The translations under genes were made by a program, and so were the position numbers. This document shows positions 30,290 to 38,282 of a DNA stretch of 64,000 nucleotides, in pieces. The notes beneath the pieces were generated by a model. It was not told the origin of the DNA and searched no databases. It saw nothing but the letters and a program-made list of their open reading frames with translations. Within the stretch, counting starts at the first letter, position 1. The number at the start of each line of letters is the position of its first letter. Location of the stretch: NCBI RefSeq assembly GCF_038811545.1, contig NZ_CP133319.1, positions 3,492,001 to 3,556,000 on the forward strand. Direction: 5' to 3'. The stretch is from Rhodoligotrophos sp. CJ14 (GTDB taxonomy: Bacteria > Pseudomonadota > Alphaproteobacteria > Rhizobiales > Im1).

Positions 30290-31437
30290 CTGGGTTCGAT
30301 AGGCTCCACAATCACCGCCGCCCGAAGGCGTGACTTTCCATAAACACTCATCCGTTCAAACTCTTCGATCGGGATGGCGACAGCCGCCTTCGAGACCGCG
30401 ACCTCATAATTGTCAGGGTCAACCCACGGATCATGGGCAAATACGAAATGGTCATCGCAATCATAGGCCAGGATCCAATGTGGCGAGCGCTCATGATACA
30501 TGCGATAGGCGCTGACCAATACGATTGCAGTGGCGCCCCGTTTGAGCGCCTGACGCAGGCCCTTCAACGAAAGGGGCTGTCGTCTGATTTTCACGCCAAG
30601 ACTCCGGGCTTGCTCCAGGAAGTCTTCCTGGACGGTCTTCATCACATCCTGCTTCCAGGGTGTGCGCACGCTGTCGAGGAACAGCGGACCGGTTCGGCTG
30701 ACATAGACCGACGTCTTGTACCCCATGCGCGCAAACGTCACCGCCATGCCCACAGGTTCGCATCCGCCCGGCCCCGAGGTCATGAAGATCGTTGTGGATT
30801 GGCGCCAAAGGCTGATCTCGAACCGCTTGCTGAACTCGACCGGTACCCCGATGCCGGCAAGCGCCATCATCATCGCGGCGGGCCCGCAGGTAAACTCGGT
30901 GCTTTGCGGATAATAGGGGACCTGCCGGGCGATGGTCGGCGCGTGCGACAGCAGCGATTTCTCCAGCCTCAATGCGTCGGAATGATCGGCGTAATAGTCG
31001 AGAAAGCGCCCGAACTCGCGATAGCCCAGCCGCTTGTACAGCGCGAGAGCGGCATGATTGTCGGGACGGACCTCCAGCCGCATGAACATGGCGTCGCGCT
31101 CGGTCGCACAGCCCTCGAGCGCCAGCATCAGCTGTTCTCCGATCCTTTGGCCACGGGCAAAGGGGGCGGTGGCAATCGAGTAAACCCGCGCAACGGACGT
31201 ATTGCGCCGGAACAGGACGATTGCGTATCCGGCCACCTCGTCATCGAGCATCGCAACCTTGACCACGGCAGAATCCGACCGCAGAAACTCGCGAAAGCTC
31301 CGTGCACTGATCCGGTCGGTTTCGAACACCGTTTCCTCGAGGGCGACCAGTGCAGGAACATCAGCGGCCTCGGCAGGACGCAGCGACACGGCCGGCATGC
31401 GGCGAGATGAAGCCCTCAACGTTATGGCCGTGCCCAT
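30286..31437 (-). CDS. GNAT acetyltransferase fused to a C39-like cysteine peptidase
   Basis: About 383 aa from ATG 31437 (GGAG upstream); the frame is open to 31584, and ATG 31398 is another candidate start. Residues ~15-165 form a GNAT domain ('[18 protein letters not shown]' is the acetyl-CoA loop, '[14 protein letters not shown]' the last helix and strand). The second half is a papain-like C39/DUF3335 peptidase: catalytic Cys184 in '[12 protein letters not shown]' with an oxyanion Gln six residues before, and His in 'SPHWILAYD' followed by 'AHDPW'. C39 enzymes cleave leader peptides or isopeptide-like bonds. The fusion is coupled to the ATP-grasp ligase, giving a ligase/acetylase/peptidase module. 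Confidence 0.85.
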   Translation of the reverse strand: MGTAITLRASSRRMPAVSLRPAEAADVPALVALEETVFETDRISARSFREFLRSDSAVVKVAMLDDEVAGYAIVLFRRNTSVARVYSIATAPFARGQRIGEQLMLALEGCATERDAMFMRLEVRPDNHAALALYKRLGYREFGRFLDYYADHSDALRLEKSLLSHAPTIARQVPYYPQSTEFTCGPAAMMMALAGIGVPVEFSKRFEISLWRQSTTIFMTSGPGGCEPVGMAVTFARMGYKTSVYVSRTGPLFLDSVRTPWKQDVMKTVQEDFLEQARSLGVKIRRQPLSLKGLRQALKRGATAIVLVSAYRMYHERSPHWILAYDCDDHFVFAHDPWVDPDNYEVAVSKAAVAIPIEEFERMSVYGKSRLRAAVIVEPIEPR

Positions 31438-31749
31438 CAACCGCGGCTCCATGGCCGCCGATGCGAGCCATTCTCGCATCGAAATGCGGCCGAGTACTGC
31501 GGAGTCAGCGCTCTCGCCATAACAGCGCCAATCCCGCCCGGATGCGCTGATATCGCGCCGTTTTCGGCGGAGTTCAAGTGGCATCCCGCATGCAGACTAA
31601 CGAATTGTTTGGGTAAAACGTCAAGCTCTTGCTTCAGGCTGGGAGCGCGGACCACTCGCCGCGGAAAATCGCCCCGAAACCGCCATATAGCGGCCGCACC
31701 GGGCGATATGGTCCGGCGCCTAGGACAACTTGGCGAAAGGTGTGTTTCG

Positions 31750-32202
31750 ATGACGAATGCTGCGCTGAATTCCGGCTCTGTCCAGGGTGCTGGGACTTTT
31801 GGGAAGGGGGAGGCAGACCTGTCTTGCCGCGAATCCGGCGTCTATTCCTCGATCGGTTCTCAAATGCCGGCCCAGTGCGACGCGCAATCGGGCGCCGTCG
31901 CACTGATCCTGAAATCGGAACCGAATCGCTTCCGCTTCGCCAGTTTTCAGCTGGGCGAAAACGACATGCTGGACACCCTTCAGCAAGTCATAGATCGGAT
32001 GCATAAGCATTTTCCTGACAGCAGGACTGAGGACGAGCAGCGGACCTGGATCCAGATCCGCTATGCTCCTGTGCAGGCGCCAGCATCCTTAGAAAAATAC
32101 GTCGAGCAGGTGCCGGACCAGTTCTCGGGGCTACCCTGGCGTGTCGCCGAGCAGTATTGGTCGTCCGTGACGCTTGACCAAGTTGCCGCCCAATACAGCT
32201 GA
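31750..32202 (+). CDS. Small paralogue 1 of a five-gene array
   Basis: A 150-aa protein from ATG 31750 (GAAAGG upstream), first of the array and divergent from the GNAT/C39-ATP-grasp pair. Residues 1-35 are low-complexity and variable. The core shows a strand ('SGAVALILKS'), a helix ('LDTLQQVIDRMHKHFPD'), a strand ('WIQIRYAP') and the family C-terminal block 'PWRVAEQYWSS' at 129-139. Unlike the later paralogues it runs on for 11 residues after that block, has Ser in place of the final Cys, and lacks the Cys of the mid-protein [FY]P-x-C motif. No signal peptide. I do not recognise a named family. Confidence 0.7.
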   Translation: MTNAALNSGSVQGAGTFGKGEADLSCRESGVYSSIGSQMPAQCDAQSGAVALILKSEPNRFRFASFQLGENDMLDTLQQVIDRMHKHFPDSRTEDEQRTWIQIRYAPVQAPASLEKYVEQVPDQFSGLPWRVAEQYWSSVTLDQVAAQYS

Positions 32203-32242
32203 TCGGCACGCGCCAGCAGAATGACGGTCGAGGACATTCGAG

Positions 32243-32662
32243 ATGACTTTAAACCTCCCCAGTGACCAGTCTGGTCTCCAAGGAGATGGTCCATCCTGGC
32301 CTGCTGCCGTCGCGCCGGCTGAGCAGGATATCGAGGCAGCCAACAGATCCTCCAAGAGCGCTGGCGTGATATTCAGGGAGACGACATCGGTTGATGGTGT
32401 TCCGCAGTCCGAATTTCATTTGCTGGCAATTCCGCTTGGCTCGCCGGGTGGCGCCAAATCATTGTTGGACGTCTTCGAGGTGGTCCATAGCCGCTTTCCG
32501 ATATGCGCGGGTTGCAAGCCGACCGATCAAGAGACCATCGAAGTGTGGATCATCTGTTCGGACACTCAGATCAAGCAGCCCGTCGAAACGCACCAACTTT
32601 ACGTTATGCCTGAAACACCTGACGTTCCCTGGTTGATTGCGGAACACTACCTTTCGCATTGA
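32243..32662 (+). CDS. Small paralogue 2 of a five-gene array
   Basis: A 139-aa protein from ATG 32243, 40 bases after paralogue 1. It shares the layout: strand ('SAGVIFRET'), helix ('SLLDVFEVVHSRFPICAGC', with the mid-protein cysteines), strand ('IEVWIIC'), and the C-terminal block 'VPWLIAEHYLSH'. Here Trp and Cys of the usual YW[SA]C ending are replaced by Leu and His, so this copy is degenerate exactly at the putative functional end. It also has an acidic/Ala-rich variable N-terminus. Function unknown. Confidence 0.7.
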   Translation: MTLNLPSDQSGLQGDGPSWPAAVAPAEQDIEAANRSSKSAGVIFRETTSVDGVPQSEFHLLAIPLGSPGGAKSLLDVFEVVHSRFPICAGCKPTDQETIEVWIICSDTQIKQPVETHQLYVMPETPDVPWLIAEHYLSH

Positions 32663-32740
32663 TCGCTCATCTGCGAATGCCGACCCCTACCAGCCCGGTC
32701 GCGGACCGCGGCGAGAGTTTACAGGACATAGGGAGCTTCT

Positions 32741-33181
32741 ATGGGGAGCAACGAGACAGGGCAGGGATCTCTCGGATCGTTTGCGCGCGAGGGCTTGGGC
32801 GCAAAAGCTTTAAACTGCGTACCGGCGAGGCCGCAGCCCGGCGAAAAGGTTGCGCTGATCCAGTCAGGCTGTGATGTCAGTATCGGTTCCGTTTTGTTCA
32901 CCCGTCGAGCCGAGGGCAACCATCGCCGCGCGGAAAAGGTGAATGAACTGCGCGTGATCCCGCTTGGAGAAGATGTGTCCTTGCGGGAGGTGGTCTTGAA
33001 GATCTATGCCAAGCATCGAACGTGTAGTGACGAAGATGCCCAGCCTGGTGAGAAGTTGCGAATAGAGATCGCTTACACCCCCGCACAGGCATCCTCTTAC
33101 TCGTTTTCTTCCATGGGAAAAATGCCGGAATATCTTGAAGATGCCTCCTGGTTCTCGGTTGATCAATATTGGTCTTGCTGA
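32741..33181 (+). CDS. Small paralogue 3 of a five-gene array
   Basis: A 146-aa protein from ATG 32741, with GGGAG 5 bases upstream. The pattern is a strand ('IGSVLFTRR'), 'LREVVLKIYAKHRTCSDED' (helix plus mid-protein Cys), a strand 'LRIEIAYTP', and the end 'ASWFSVDQYWSC', where Cys is the last residue. It is soluble, without a signal peptide. The ending at the Cys itself makes the C-terminus a natural candidate for modification; this is inference. Confidence 0.72.
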   Translation: MGSNETGQGSLGSFAREGLGAKALNCVPARPQPGEKVALIQSGCDVSIGSVLFTRRAEGNHRRAEKVNELRVIPLGEDVSLREVVLKIYAKHRTCSDEDAQPGEKLRIEIAYTPAQASSYSFSSMGKMPEYLEDASWFSVDQYWSC

Positions 33182-33242
33182 AGCCGAAGCGTTAGGTGGA
33201 TGTACCGGGTGAGCGCGGCCCGTATTTGAAAGAGAGATCATA

Positions 33243-33656
33243 ATGACCAAAGTGGATTGTAGCGCCGCGCCTGTCTCGCCCTTGGCGAAGAACATCCAGC
33301 GGCTGGAATGCGCGCCTGATTGCAAGTTCGATTATGGAACGGTAGCTGTGCTGGTCAGGTCGGAAGAATGGGTGATTCAGCCCGGACCGCGAACTGTGAA
33401 ACGCGAATTCCCGCCCTTTCCGGAGGTGACAATCTCGCCCCTCAGTGAAGAACGACCCCTGGATAGGGCCATCGCGGCAACCCGGGAACAGTTTCCGCGC
33501 TGTGACTGCGGAAAGGCTTCCTTCGCCGAACACCATGTCACGATTGCGTTTACGGCCAAAGCGGTTAAGCCGTTTCGCATCGGTCAGACGGCCGAGCTCC
33601 CCTCCGAGATAGATCAGAATCCCTGGTACCTCGTGGACAGCTATTGGGCCTGTTGA
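33243..33656 (+). CDS. Small paralogue 4 of a five-gene array
   Basis: A 137-aa protein from ATG 33243 (AAAGAGAG upstream). It shows a strand ('YGTVAVLVRS'), a helix with 'EQFPRCDCG', a strand 'HVTIAFTAKA', and the end 'NPWYLVDSYWAC', again with Cys as the last residue. Four cysteines in all apart from the final one (two near residues 5-25, two in the mid motif) could bind metal or pair. Its own ribosome-binding site and 61-base spacing suggest independent translation in one transcript. Confidence 0.72.
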   Translation: MTKVDCSAAPVSPLAKNIQRLECAPDCKFDYGTVAVLVRSEEWVIQPGPRTVKREFPPFPEVTISPLSEERPLDRAIAATREQFPRCDCGKASFAEHHVTIAFTAKAVKPFRIGQTAELPSEIDQNPWYLVDSYWAC

Positions 33657-33710
33657 GCTTACATCCGACAGTTCCACCTTTGCTCATGAAACGCAACTGA
33701 GAGGGGGGCC

Positions 33711-34109
33711 GTGTCCTACAAGAAGGAAAAGCTTACATTCACGCCCGCCTTGCGGGCCGACGAGTATGCTGGCGTCACCACCGGCACTGTCGCGCTCTTC
33801 GTCAAAGGGCCTGGCATGAAGATCACGCTCAGTGCGAAGCCTAGGCTTGAACGGGTGAGCGACATGCAAAAGCTCAAGCTATACCAGTTGAGCAGTGCTC
33901 AGTCATTTCGTCAGATCCATGATGAGATCAGCCAGAAATATCCACGCTGCACCGAAGACGACTCCAGCCAGAAGCAGGCTTCGGCGGTCAAAATAGTCTA
34001 TACGACAGAAAGCAAGCCTCCCATTTTGGTCGACAATTTCAACAAAATTCCTCCTGCGGTTGATGAAGGCGACTGGGTTCTGGTTGACCATTACTGGTCC
34101 TGCGGATGA
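33711..34109 (+). CDS. Small paralogue 5 of a five-gene array
   Basis: A 132-aa protein from GTG 33711, preceded by GAGAGGGGGG. It shows a strand ('TGTVALFVKG'), a helix ('FRQIHDEISQKYPRCTEDD' region), a strand 'VKIVYTTES', and the end 'GDWVLVDHYWSCG', one Gly after the Cys. It is the last member of the array. The hairpin 35 bases downstream belongs to rpoH on the other strand but could also end this transcript. Confidence 0.72.
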   Translation: MSYKKEKLTFTPALRADEYAGVTTGTVALFVKGPGMKITLSAKPRLERVSDMQKLKLYQLSSAQSFRQIHDEISQKYPRCTEDDSSQKQASAVKIVYTTESKPPILVDNFNKIPPAVDEGDWVLVDHYWSCG

Positions 34110-34143
34110 GCCGGTGTCGTCAGCCCCGCCCGGATGCGGAAAC

Positions 34144-34175
34144 AAAAAAAGCGCAGATTCCAGAGGAATCTGCGC
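34144..34175 (-). terminator. Intrinsic terminator of rpoH
   Basis: A perfect 11-bp stem, GCGCAGATTCC / GGAATCTGCGC, is followed on the minus strand by seven T residues. It lies 43 bases after the rpoH stop and may also stop transcription from the five-gene array on the plus strand. Confidence 0.93.
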
Positions 34176-34217
34176 TCAATTGCCGTATGCCCTGAGGCCG
34201 TGGCGCGGTTTTGCCGT

Positions 34218-35117
34218 TTAGGCCAGCGCGCCCGCATTGGCCGGCGCGGCAAGGGCAGCCTGCGCCTCATTGCGCACGGCCTTCTGCACCTTCTCGAAGG
34301 CACGCACCTCGATCTGCCGGATCCGTTCCCGCGAGACGCCGAATTCCCGTGAGAGGTCTTCCAGCGTCAGCGGCTCATCCGCAAGGCGGCGCGCCTCGAG
34401 GATCCGCCGCTCGCGGTCGTTCAGCTTCTCCATGGCGCGGGTCAGCAGGCCATGTCGGACACTCATCTCTTCCATATCGGCGAGCTTGGTTTCCTGGTTG
34501 GCCTCTTCATCGACCAGCCAATCCTGCCATTCGCCTTCGGATTCCGCCCGCAGGGGTGCGTTCAGTGACGCATCGCCCGAAAGGCGCCGGTTCATCGAAA
34601 TCACGTCCTCCTCAGGCACGCCGAGGCGGGTTGCGATCTCGCTGACCTGATCCGGGTTGAGATCACCCTCTTCCAGCGCCTGAATTTGGCCCTTCACCTT
34701 GCGCAGGTTGAAGAACAGCTTCTTCTGGCTGGCCGTGGTGCCCATTTTCACAAGGCTCCACGAACGCAGGATGAACTCTTGTATCGAGGCACGAATCCAC
34801 CACATAGCATATGTCGCGAGTCGAAAGCCCTTGTCGGGATCGAAACGCTTCACAGCTTGCATAAGGCCGACATTGCCTTCCGACACGATTTCGGATACCG
34901 GCAGGCCGTAGCCGCGATAGCCCATGGCGATTTTCGCCACGAGGCGCAAATGGCTGGTCACGAGCTTGTGAGCTGCCTCGCTGTCGCCGTTCTCGCGCCA
35001 GCGCTTGGCGAGCATGAACTCCTGCTCGGGTTGCAGCATCGGGAACTTGCGGATCTCTTGAAGATACCGCGCCAGTCCGCCGTCGCCTGTGATGGTCGGA
35101 ACCATAATCTTGCTCAT
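34218..35117 (-). CDS. rpoH: RNA polymerase heat-shock sigma factor RpoH
   Basis: A 299-aa group 3 sigma-70 factor that directs transcription of heat-shock genes. The RpoH box 'QKKLFFNLR' at residues 131-139 separates it from other sigma factors. Region 2 ('RFDPDKGFRLATYAMWWIRASIQEF') and region 4 ('LTLEDLSREFGVSRERIRQIEVRAFEKVQ') are intact. ATG 35117 is preceded by GGGGGA. FtsH, encoded near the start of the window, is the usual RpoH protease. Alphaproteobacteria often have two rpoH genes; I cannot say which one this is. Confidence 0.96.
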   Translation of the reverse strand: MSKIMVPTITGDGGLARYLQEIRKFPMLQPEQEFMLAKRWRENGDSEAAHKLVTSHLRLVAKIAMGYRGYGLPVSEIVSEGNVGLMQAVKRFDPDKGFRLATYAMWWIRASIQEFILRSWSLVKMGTTASQKKLFFNLRKVKGQIQALEEGDLNPDQVSEIATRLGVPEEDVISMNRRLSGDASLNAPLRAESEGEWQDWLVDEEANQETKLADMEEMSVRHGLLTRAMEKLNDRERRILEARRLADEPLTLEDLSREFGVSRERIRQIEVRAFEKVQKAVRNEAQAALAAPANAGALA

Positions 35118-35266
35118 TCAGTCCCCCTTTCCGAGGGGCGGCCGTCAAGGCCGTTTGTCCTCTGCTCTCTGTCCATCGCGCGAAATCCTAGGTGGCCGGT
35201 GTGGCCTTCCCAAGGCATTTCACTGTTGGCTTACGACTGTTAATACGCAAACCGACGCCGATTGGA

Positions 35267-36268
35267 TCAGTTCCGGTCTTGAAAATTCAGAGAATCGACC
35301 AATCGGCTGATATCATCGGGCAAGAAGCTTTCAAAAGTCATATGCTCTCCGGTGACCGGATGATTAAAGCCAAGCCGTTCGGCGTGGAGCGCCTGTCGCT
35401 TCAAAGCCGTCAGTGACATACGCGCTGTCTGCGGCAGCTTTGCGGCGCGCGTTGCAAACCCGCGACCATATGTGTCGTCTCCCAGAATGGGATGACCTAT
35501 ATGCGCCATATGCACGCGAATTTGATGAGTCCTCCCGGTCTCGAGCCGGCAGCGCACACAACTGACGAGGCCTTCCGGTGTCGAGGCCAGGACCTCGTAA
35601 TGGGTGATGGCATCCCGCCCGCCCTGGCGCATCACGCCGATTTTCTGACGATTGCTGGTCATGCGCCCGAGCTGCGTGGTGATCGTTCCCCGACGCCGGT
35701 CAGGCGTTCCCCACACCAGCGCGAGATAAGAGCGTTCCAGCCGTCCATCACGGCCATGCGCGGCAAATTGCTCGGAAAGCGAAAGATGGGCGCGATCGGT
35801 CTTCGCCACCACCAGGAGCCCGCTTGTGTCCTTGTCGAGCCTGTGCACGATTCCAGGCCGCCGGACGCCCCCTATGCCTGAGAGACTGTCCCCGCAATGA
35901 GCGATCAGGGCATTGACCAAGGTTCCCGTCCAATTTCCCGCGGCCGGATGCACCACGAGCCCAGCCGGCTTGTCGATCACAATCACCTGATCATCTTCAT
36001 AGACGACCTTCAGCGGTATGGTCTCGGGTTCCGGCTCAGCCGATTGCGGCGGAGGGAGCACGACCACGATCTTCTCGCCGGGTTTGACCGGATAGCGCGC
36101 CTCGCCTATCTTGCAGCCATCGGCGGTGACCCTCCCGTCTTCGATGAGGGCCTTGCAGCGTGACCGGCTGATATCGTCGAAATGTCGGGCAAGCAGTTTG
36201 TCTAGCCGTTCCCCCCGTTCGGACACGGCGACTGTGAGCTCACGGATCTCCTGGATGTCATCGATCAT
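35267..36268 (-). CDS. rluD: 23S rRNA pseudouridine synthase, RluD family
   Basis: A 333-aa RluA/RluD-type pseudouridine synthase. The N-terminal S4 domain ('ERLDKLLARHFDDISRSRCKALIEDGRV') precedes the catalytic domain, with 'VIDKPAGLVVHPAAGN' and the catalytic Asp in 'HRLDKDTSGLLVVAK'. 'RLETGRTHQIRVHMAHIGHPILGD' is the second family block. RluD modifies helix 69 of 23S rRNA; RluC-like specificity cannot be fully excluded. Its start codon overlaps that of the divergent small membrane protein. rpoH lies 150 bases downstream on the same strand. Confidence 0.92.
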   Translation of the reverse strand: MIDDIQEIRELTVAVSERGERLDKLLARHFDDISRSRCKALIEDGRVTADGCKIGEARYPVKPGEKIVVVLPPPQSAEPEPETIPLKVVYEDDQVIVIDKPAGLVVHPAAGNWTGTLVNALIAHCGDSLSGIGGVRRPGIVHRLDKDTSGLLVVAKTDRAHLSLSEQFAAHGRDGRLERSYLALVWGTPDRRRGTITTQLGRMTSNRQKIGVMRQGGRDAITHYEVLASTPEGLVSCVRCRLETGRTHQIRVHMAHIGHPILGDDTYGRGFATRAAKLPQTARMSLTALKRQALHAERLGFNHPVTGEHMTFESFLPDDISRLVDSLNFQDRN

Positions 36269-36770
36269 GTCAGCTCGGCCGTCGTCTCCCGCGTCTTCTC
36301 AGCGTCCATCACCATCACCAATCTCGACTGATTCCCTGCCCGAAGCGGATATCCGCAAGATAAGGATCTTGAAGGCGATTTGCATCGGCCTTGGCTTGCT
36401 CATCGTGGCGGCGCTCGCGACCATCATCATCGCCATGATTTATCGAGGTGCGGGTGGGGGTAAGAAGGAGCAATCCGCCCAGGCTGTGACGTCGATCTTG
36501 CCGCAGCCCGCGCCGGCCGCGAGCGCGCCAGGGCAGGAAAGTGATGCCGCACCCTCCGCCGCCATTCAGCCGCTCATCGATGTGGCTGTGCCTCGGGGCT
36601 CGGTGATACGGCAGATCGAAATGGCCGGCAATCGGGTAGCGCTCGTCACCACTCCCGATAACCCCTCCGCAGGCGGCTTGGGGCAGGTAATCGTGATCGA
36701 TCTTGAAAGCGGCAAAGTGCTTGCTCGCCTGCGGCTGCGGGCGGGGGAGGCGTCCTTGGTTGGGGAATAG
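36267..36770 (+). CDS. Small single-span membrane protein (DUF6476-like)
   Basis: A 167-aa protein. After a Ser/Pro-rich cytosolic N-terminus, residues ~30-60 form a membrane segment ('ICIGLGLLIVAALATIIIAMIY'), then an Ala/Pro/Gln-rich linker and a C-terminal beta domain ('VIRQIEMAGNRVALVTTPD', 'GQVIVIDLESGKVLARL'). Homologues sit divergently from rluD in Hyphomicrobiales, to my knowledge without a known role. I use ATG 36267; ATG 36255 is in frame and possible. Either start lies inside or at the rluD start codon, which is unusual. Confidence 0.7.
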   Translation: MSARPSSPASSQRPSPSPISTDSLPEADIRKIRILKAICIGLGLLIVAALATIIIAMIYRGAGGGKKEQSAQAVTSILPQPAPAASAPGQESDAAPSAAIQPLIDVAVPRGSVIRQIEMAGNRVALVTTPDNPSAGGLGQVIVIDLESGKVLARLRLRAGEASLVGE

Positions 36771-36859
36771 CGGCTTTGGACGGGCTTTCCACTTGCCATT
36801 CCCTATCGGACCGGGCTATAGGATCCTCGCGCAGCGCGGCCTCTAGAGAGCCGGTGCCT

Positions 36860-36935
36860 GCTCCCATCGTCTAGCGGTCTAGGACGTCGCCCTCTCACGG
36901 CGAAAACAGGGGTTCGAGTCCCCTTGGGAGCGCCA
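36860..36935 (+). tRNA. tRNA-Glu (anticodon CTC)
   Basis: A full cloverleaf: acceptor GCTCCCA / TGGGAGC, D arm GTCTAGCGGTCTAGGAC, anticodon loop CTCTCAC with anticodon CTC, T arm GGGGTTCGAGTCCCC, and an encoded CCA after discriminator G. It reads GAG codons. It lies between the small membrane protein and the histidine kinase and is not part of an rRNA operon. Confidence 0.96.
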
Positions 36936-37082
36936 AAGTTTAGCAAAAGCTGATAGCTCGGCCGCATTTTTCTCCCCTCAGTGGTTCTGCTTCCTTCCGC
37001 TCGTTCACCTCACAAATCGGAACCATCCCCTTTTCTCTCGCGTTTTTTGCCTAGTTGGGAAGAAATTTACAATCTCTTAGGC

Positions 37083-38189
37083 ATGATCGAGAGCGGAATC
37101 CAAAGACAAAATAGCAAATCTGAGCAGCCTCGCCAGGATATAAACGAGCTTATAAGGGCGATCGAGGCGCTCTCCAGCGCAACCAATCTTGAAGATGTTG
37201 CACAACTCGTTCCAAACACCGCTCGGAGCTTGCTTAAGGCGGATGGAGCCGCGCTGATACTCAGGCAAAGCAATGACTGCATCTATGTAGAGGAGGATGC
37301 AGTCCGCCCTTTTTGGAAGGGTCGATGCATCGCCCTGACCGAGTGCGCCGCCGGCTGGACGATACTCCACAAGCAGAACTTGGTCGTACCCGACCTCGGC
37401 CGCGACGACCGACCTTTGCTGAAGGCATATCGTCGGACGCCGATTGCTGGAACCGTCATCGTTCCGGTCCACGCGTCGGACCCGGTCGGCGCCATTGAGG
37501 TATATTGGCTAAGGTCTTACCAGGCCTCCTCCCAAGAGATCAGCACGCTGCAAACTCTGGCACACGCCACCGCCAGCGCGATCGAGCATATCAGGCTTGT
37601 GGATGCGCTCTCCCGGGCGCTGACGGACGCTGAACTTGCGCGCGACGAGCTGAGGCACCGCGTGAAGAACGCCTATGCTGCGGTTCAGGCCTTGGCGCAG
37701 CTCAGCCTACCGCCCGAACATGCGCACGCCCTATCTGTTCGCCTGATGGCTCTCGCCCGCGCCCATCAGCTGCTCGATCACGAGCTCGCCCATCGGGCAA
37801 CGGTGGATATTCGAGAGCTCGTCTCGACGGAGCTTGAGCCCTATGGGCCGGAAATCACCAACCGGATCCAGGTTGACGGCGCCGCGCTTCACATTGATGG
37901 TCCTCGCGCGGTAGCCCTCGGCCTTGTTCTGAACGAATTGGCGACCAACGCCTTGAAACATGGTGCCCTGTCGAAATCCGAGGGCCGCCTCATGGTATAT
38001 TGGTGGGTGGAGAATGGATGGCTCTCGCTGAGCTGGGTCGAACGCGACGGCCCGGAGGTTAAAGCAGCCGCAATCGAGAACTTTGGCTCGCGGCTGTTAC
38101 GCCGGATTGTCGAGCAGCAGCTCCGCGGCCAGCTCGAGCGGCGCTTCGAGGCCAGCGGGGTCGAATGCCGGATATCCATCCCCTTCTAA
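37083..38189 (+). CDS. GAF-domain HWE-type sensor histidine kinase
   Basis: A 368-aa kinase without membrane segments. A GAF domain covers residues ~20-170 ('LEDVAQLVPNTARSLLKADGAALIL'). The HWE-type dimerisation/phosphoacceptor helix follows, with 'ELRHRVKNAYAAVQAL' (His192) and 'VRLMALARAHQLL'; the N-box is 'LVLNELATNALKHGAL', and the end has 'GSRLLRRIVEQQL' typical of this family. HWE kinases are abundant in Hyphomicrobiales and signal stress or light. No response regulator is adjacent. ATG 37083 is my choice; the frame continues upstream to 36981, so the start is uncertain. Confidence 0.85.
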   Translation: MIESGIQRQNSKSEQPRQDINELIRAIEALSSATNLEDVAQLVPNTARSLLKADGAALILRQSNDCIYVEEDAVRPFWKGRCIALTECAAGWTILHKQNLVVPDLGRDDRPLLKAYRRTPIAGTVIVPVHASDPVGAIEVYWLRSYQASSQEISTLQTLAHATASAIEHIRLVDALSRALTDAELARDELRHRVKNAYAAVQALAQLSLPPEHAHALSVRLMALARAHQLLDHELAHRATVDIRELVSTELEPYGPEITNRIQVDGAALHIDGPRAVALGLVLNELATNALKHGALSKSEGRLMVYWWVENGWLSLSWVERDGPEVKAAAIENFGSRLLRRIVEQQLRGQLERRFEASGVECRISIPF

Positions 38190-38282
38190 GTCTACCTCCG
38201 CTTCACCCGCAATGCTTGTACGGTTGGGGAACGGCAGAAGACGGCACCTTGAGCAAGTCAAGGTGCCGCCAATAGGGAGGAA

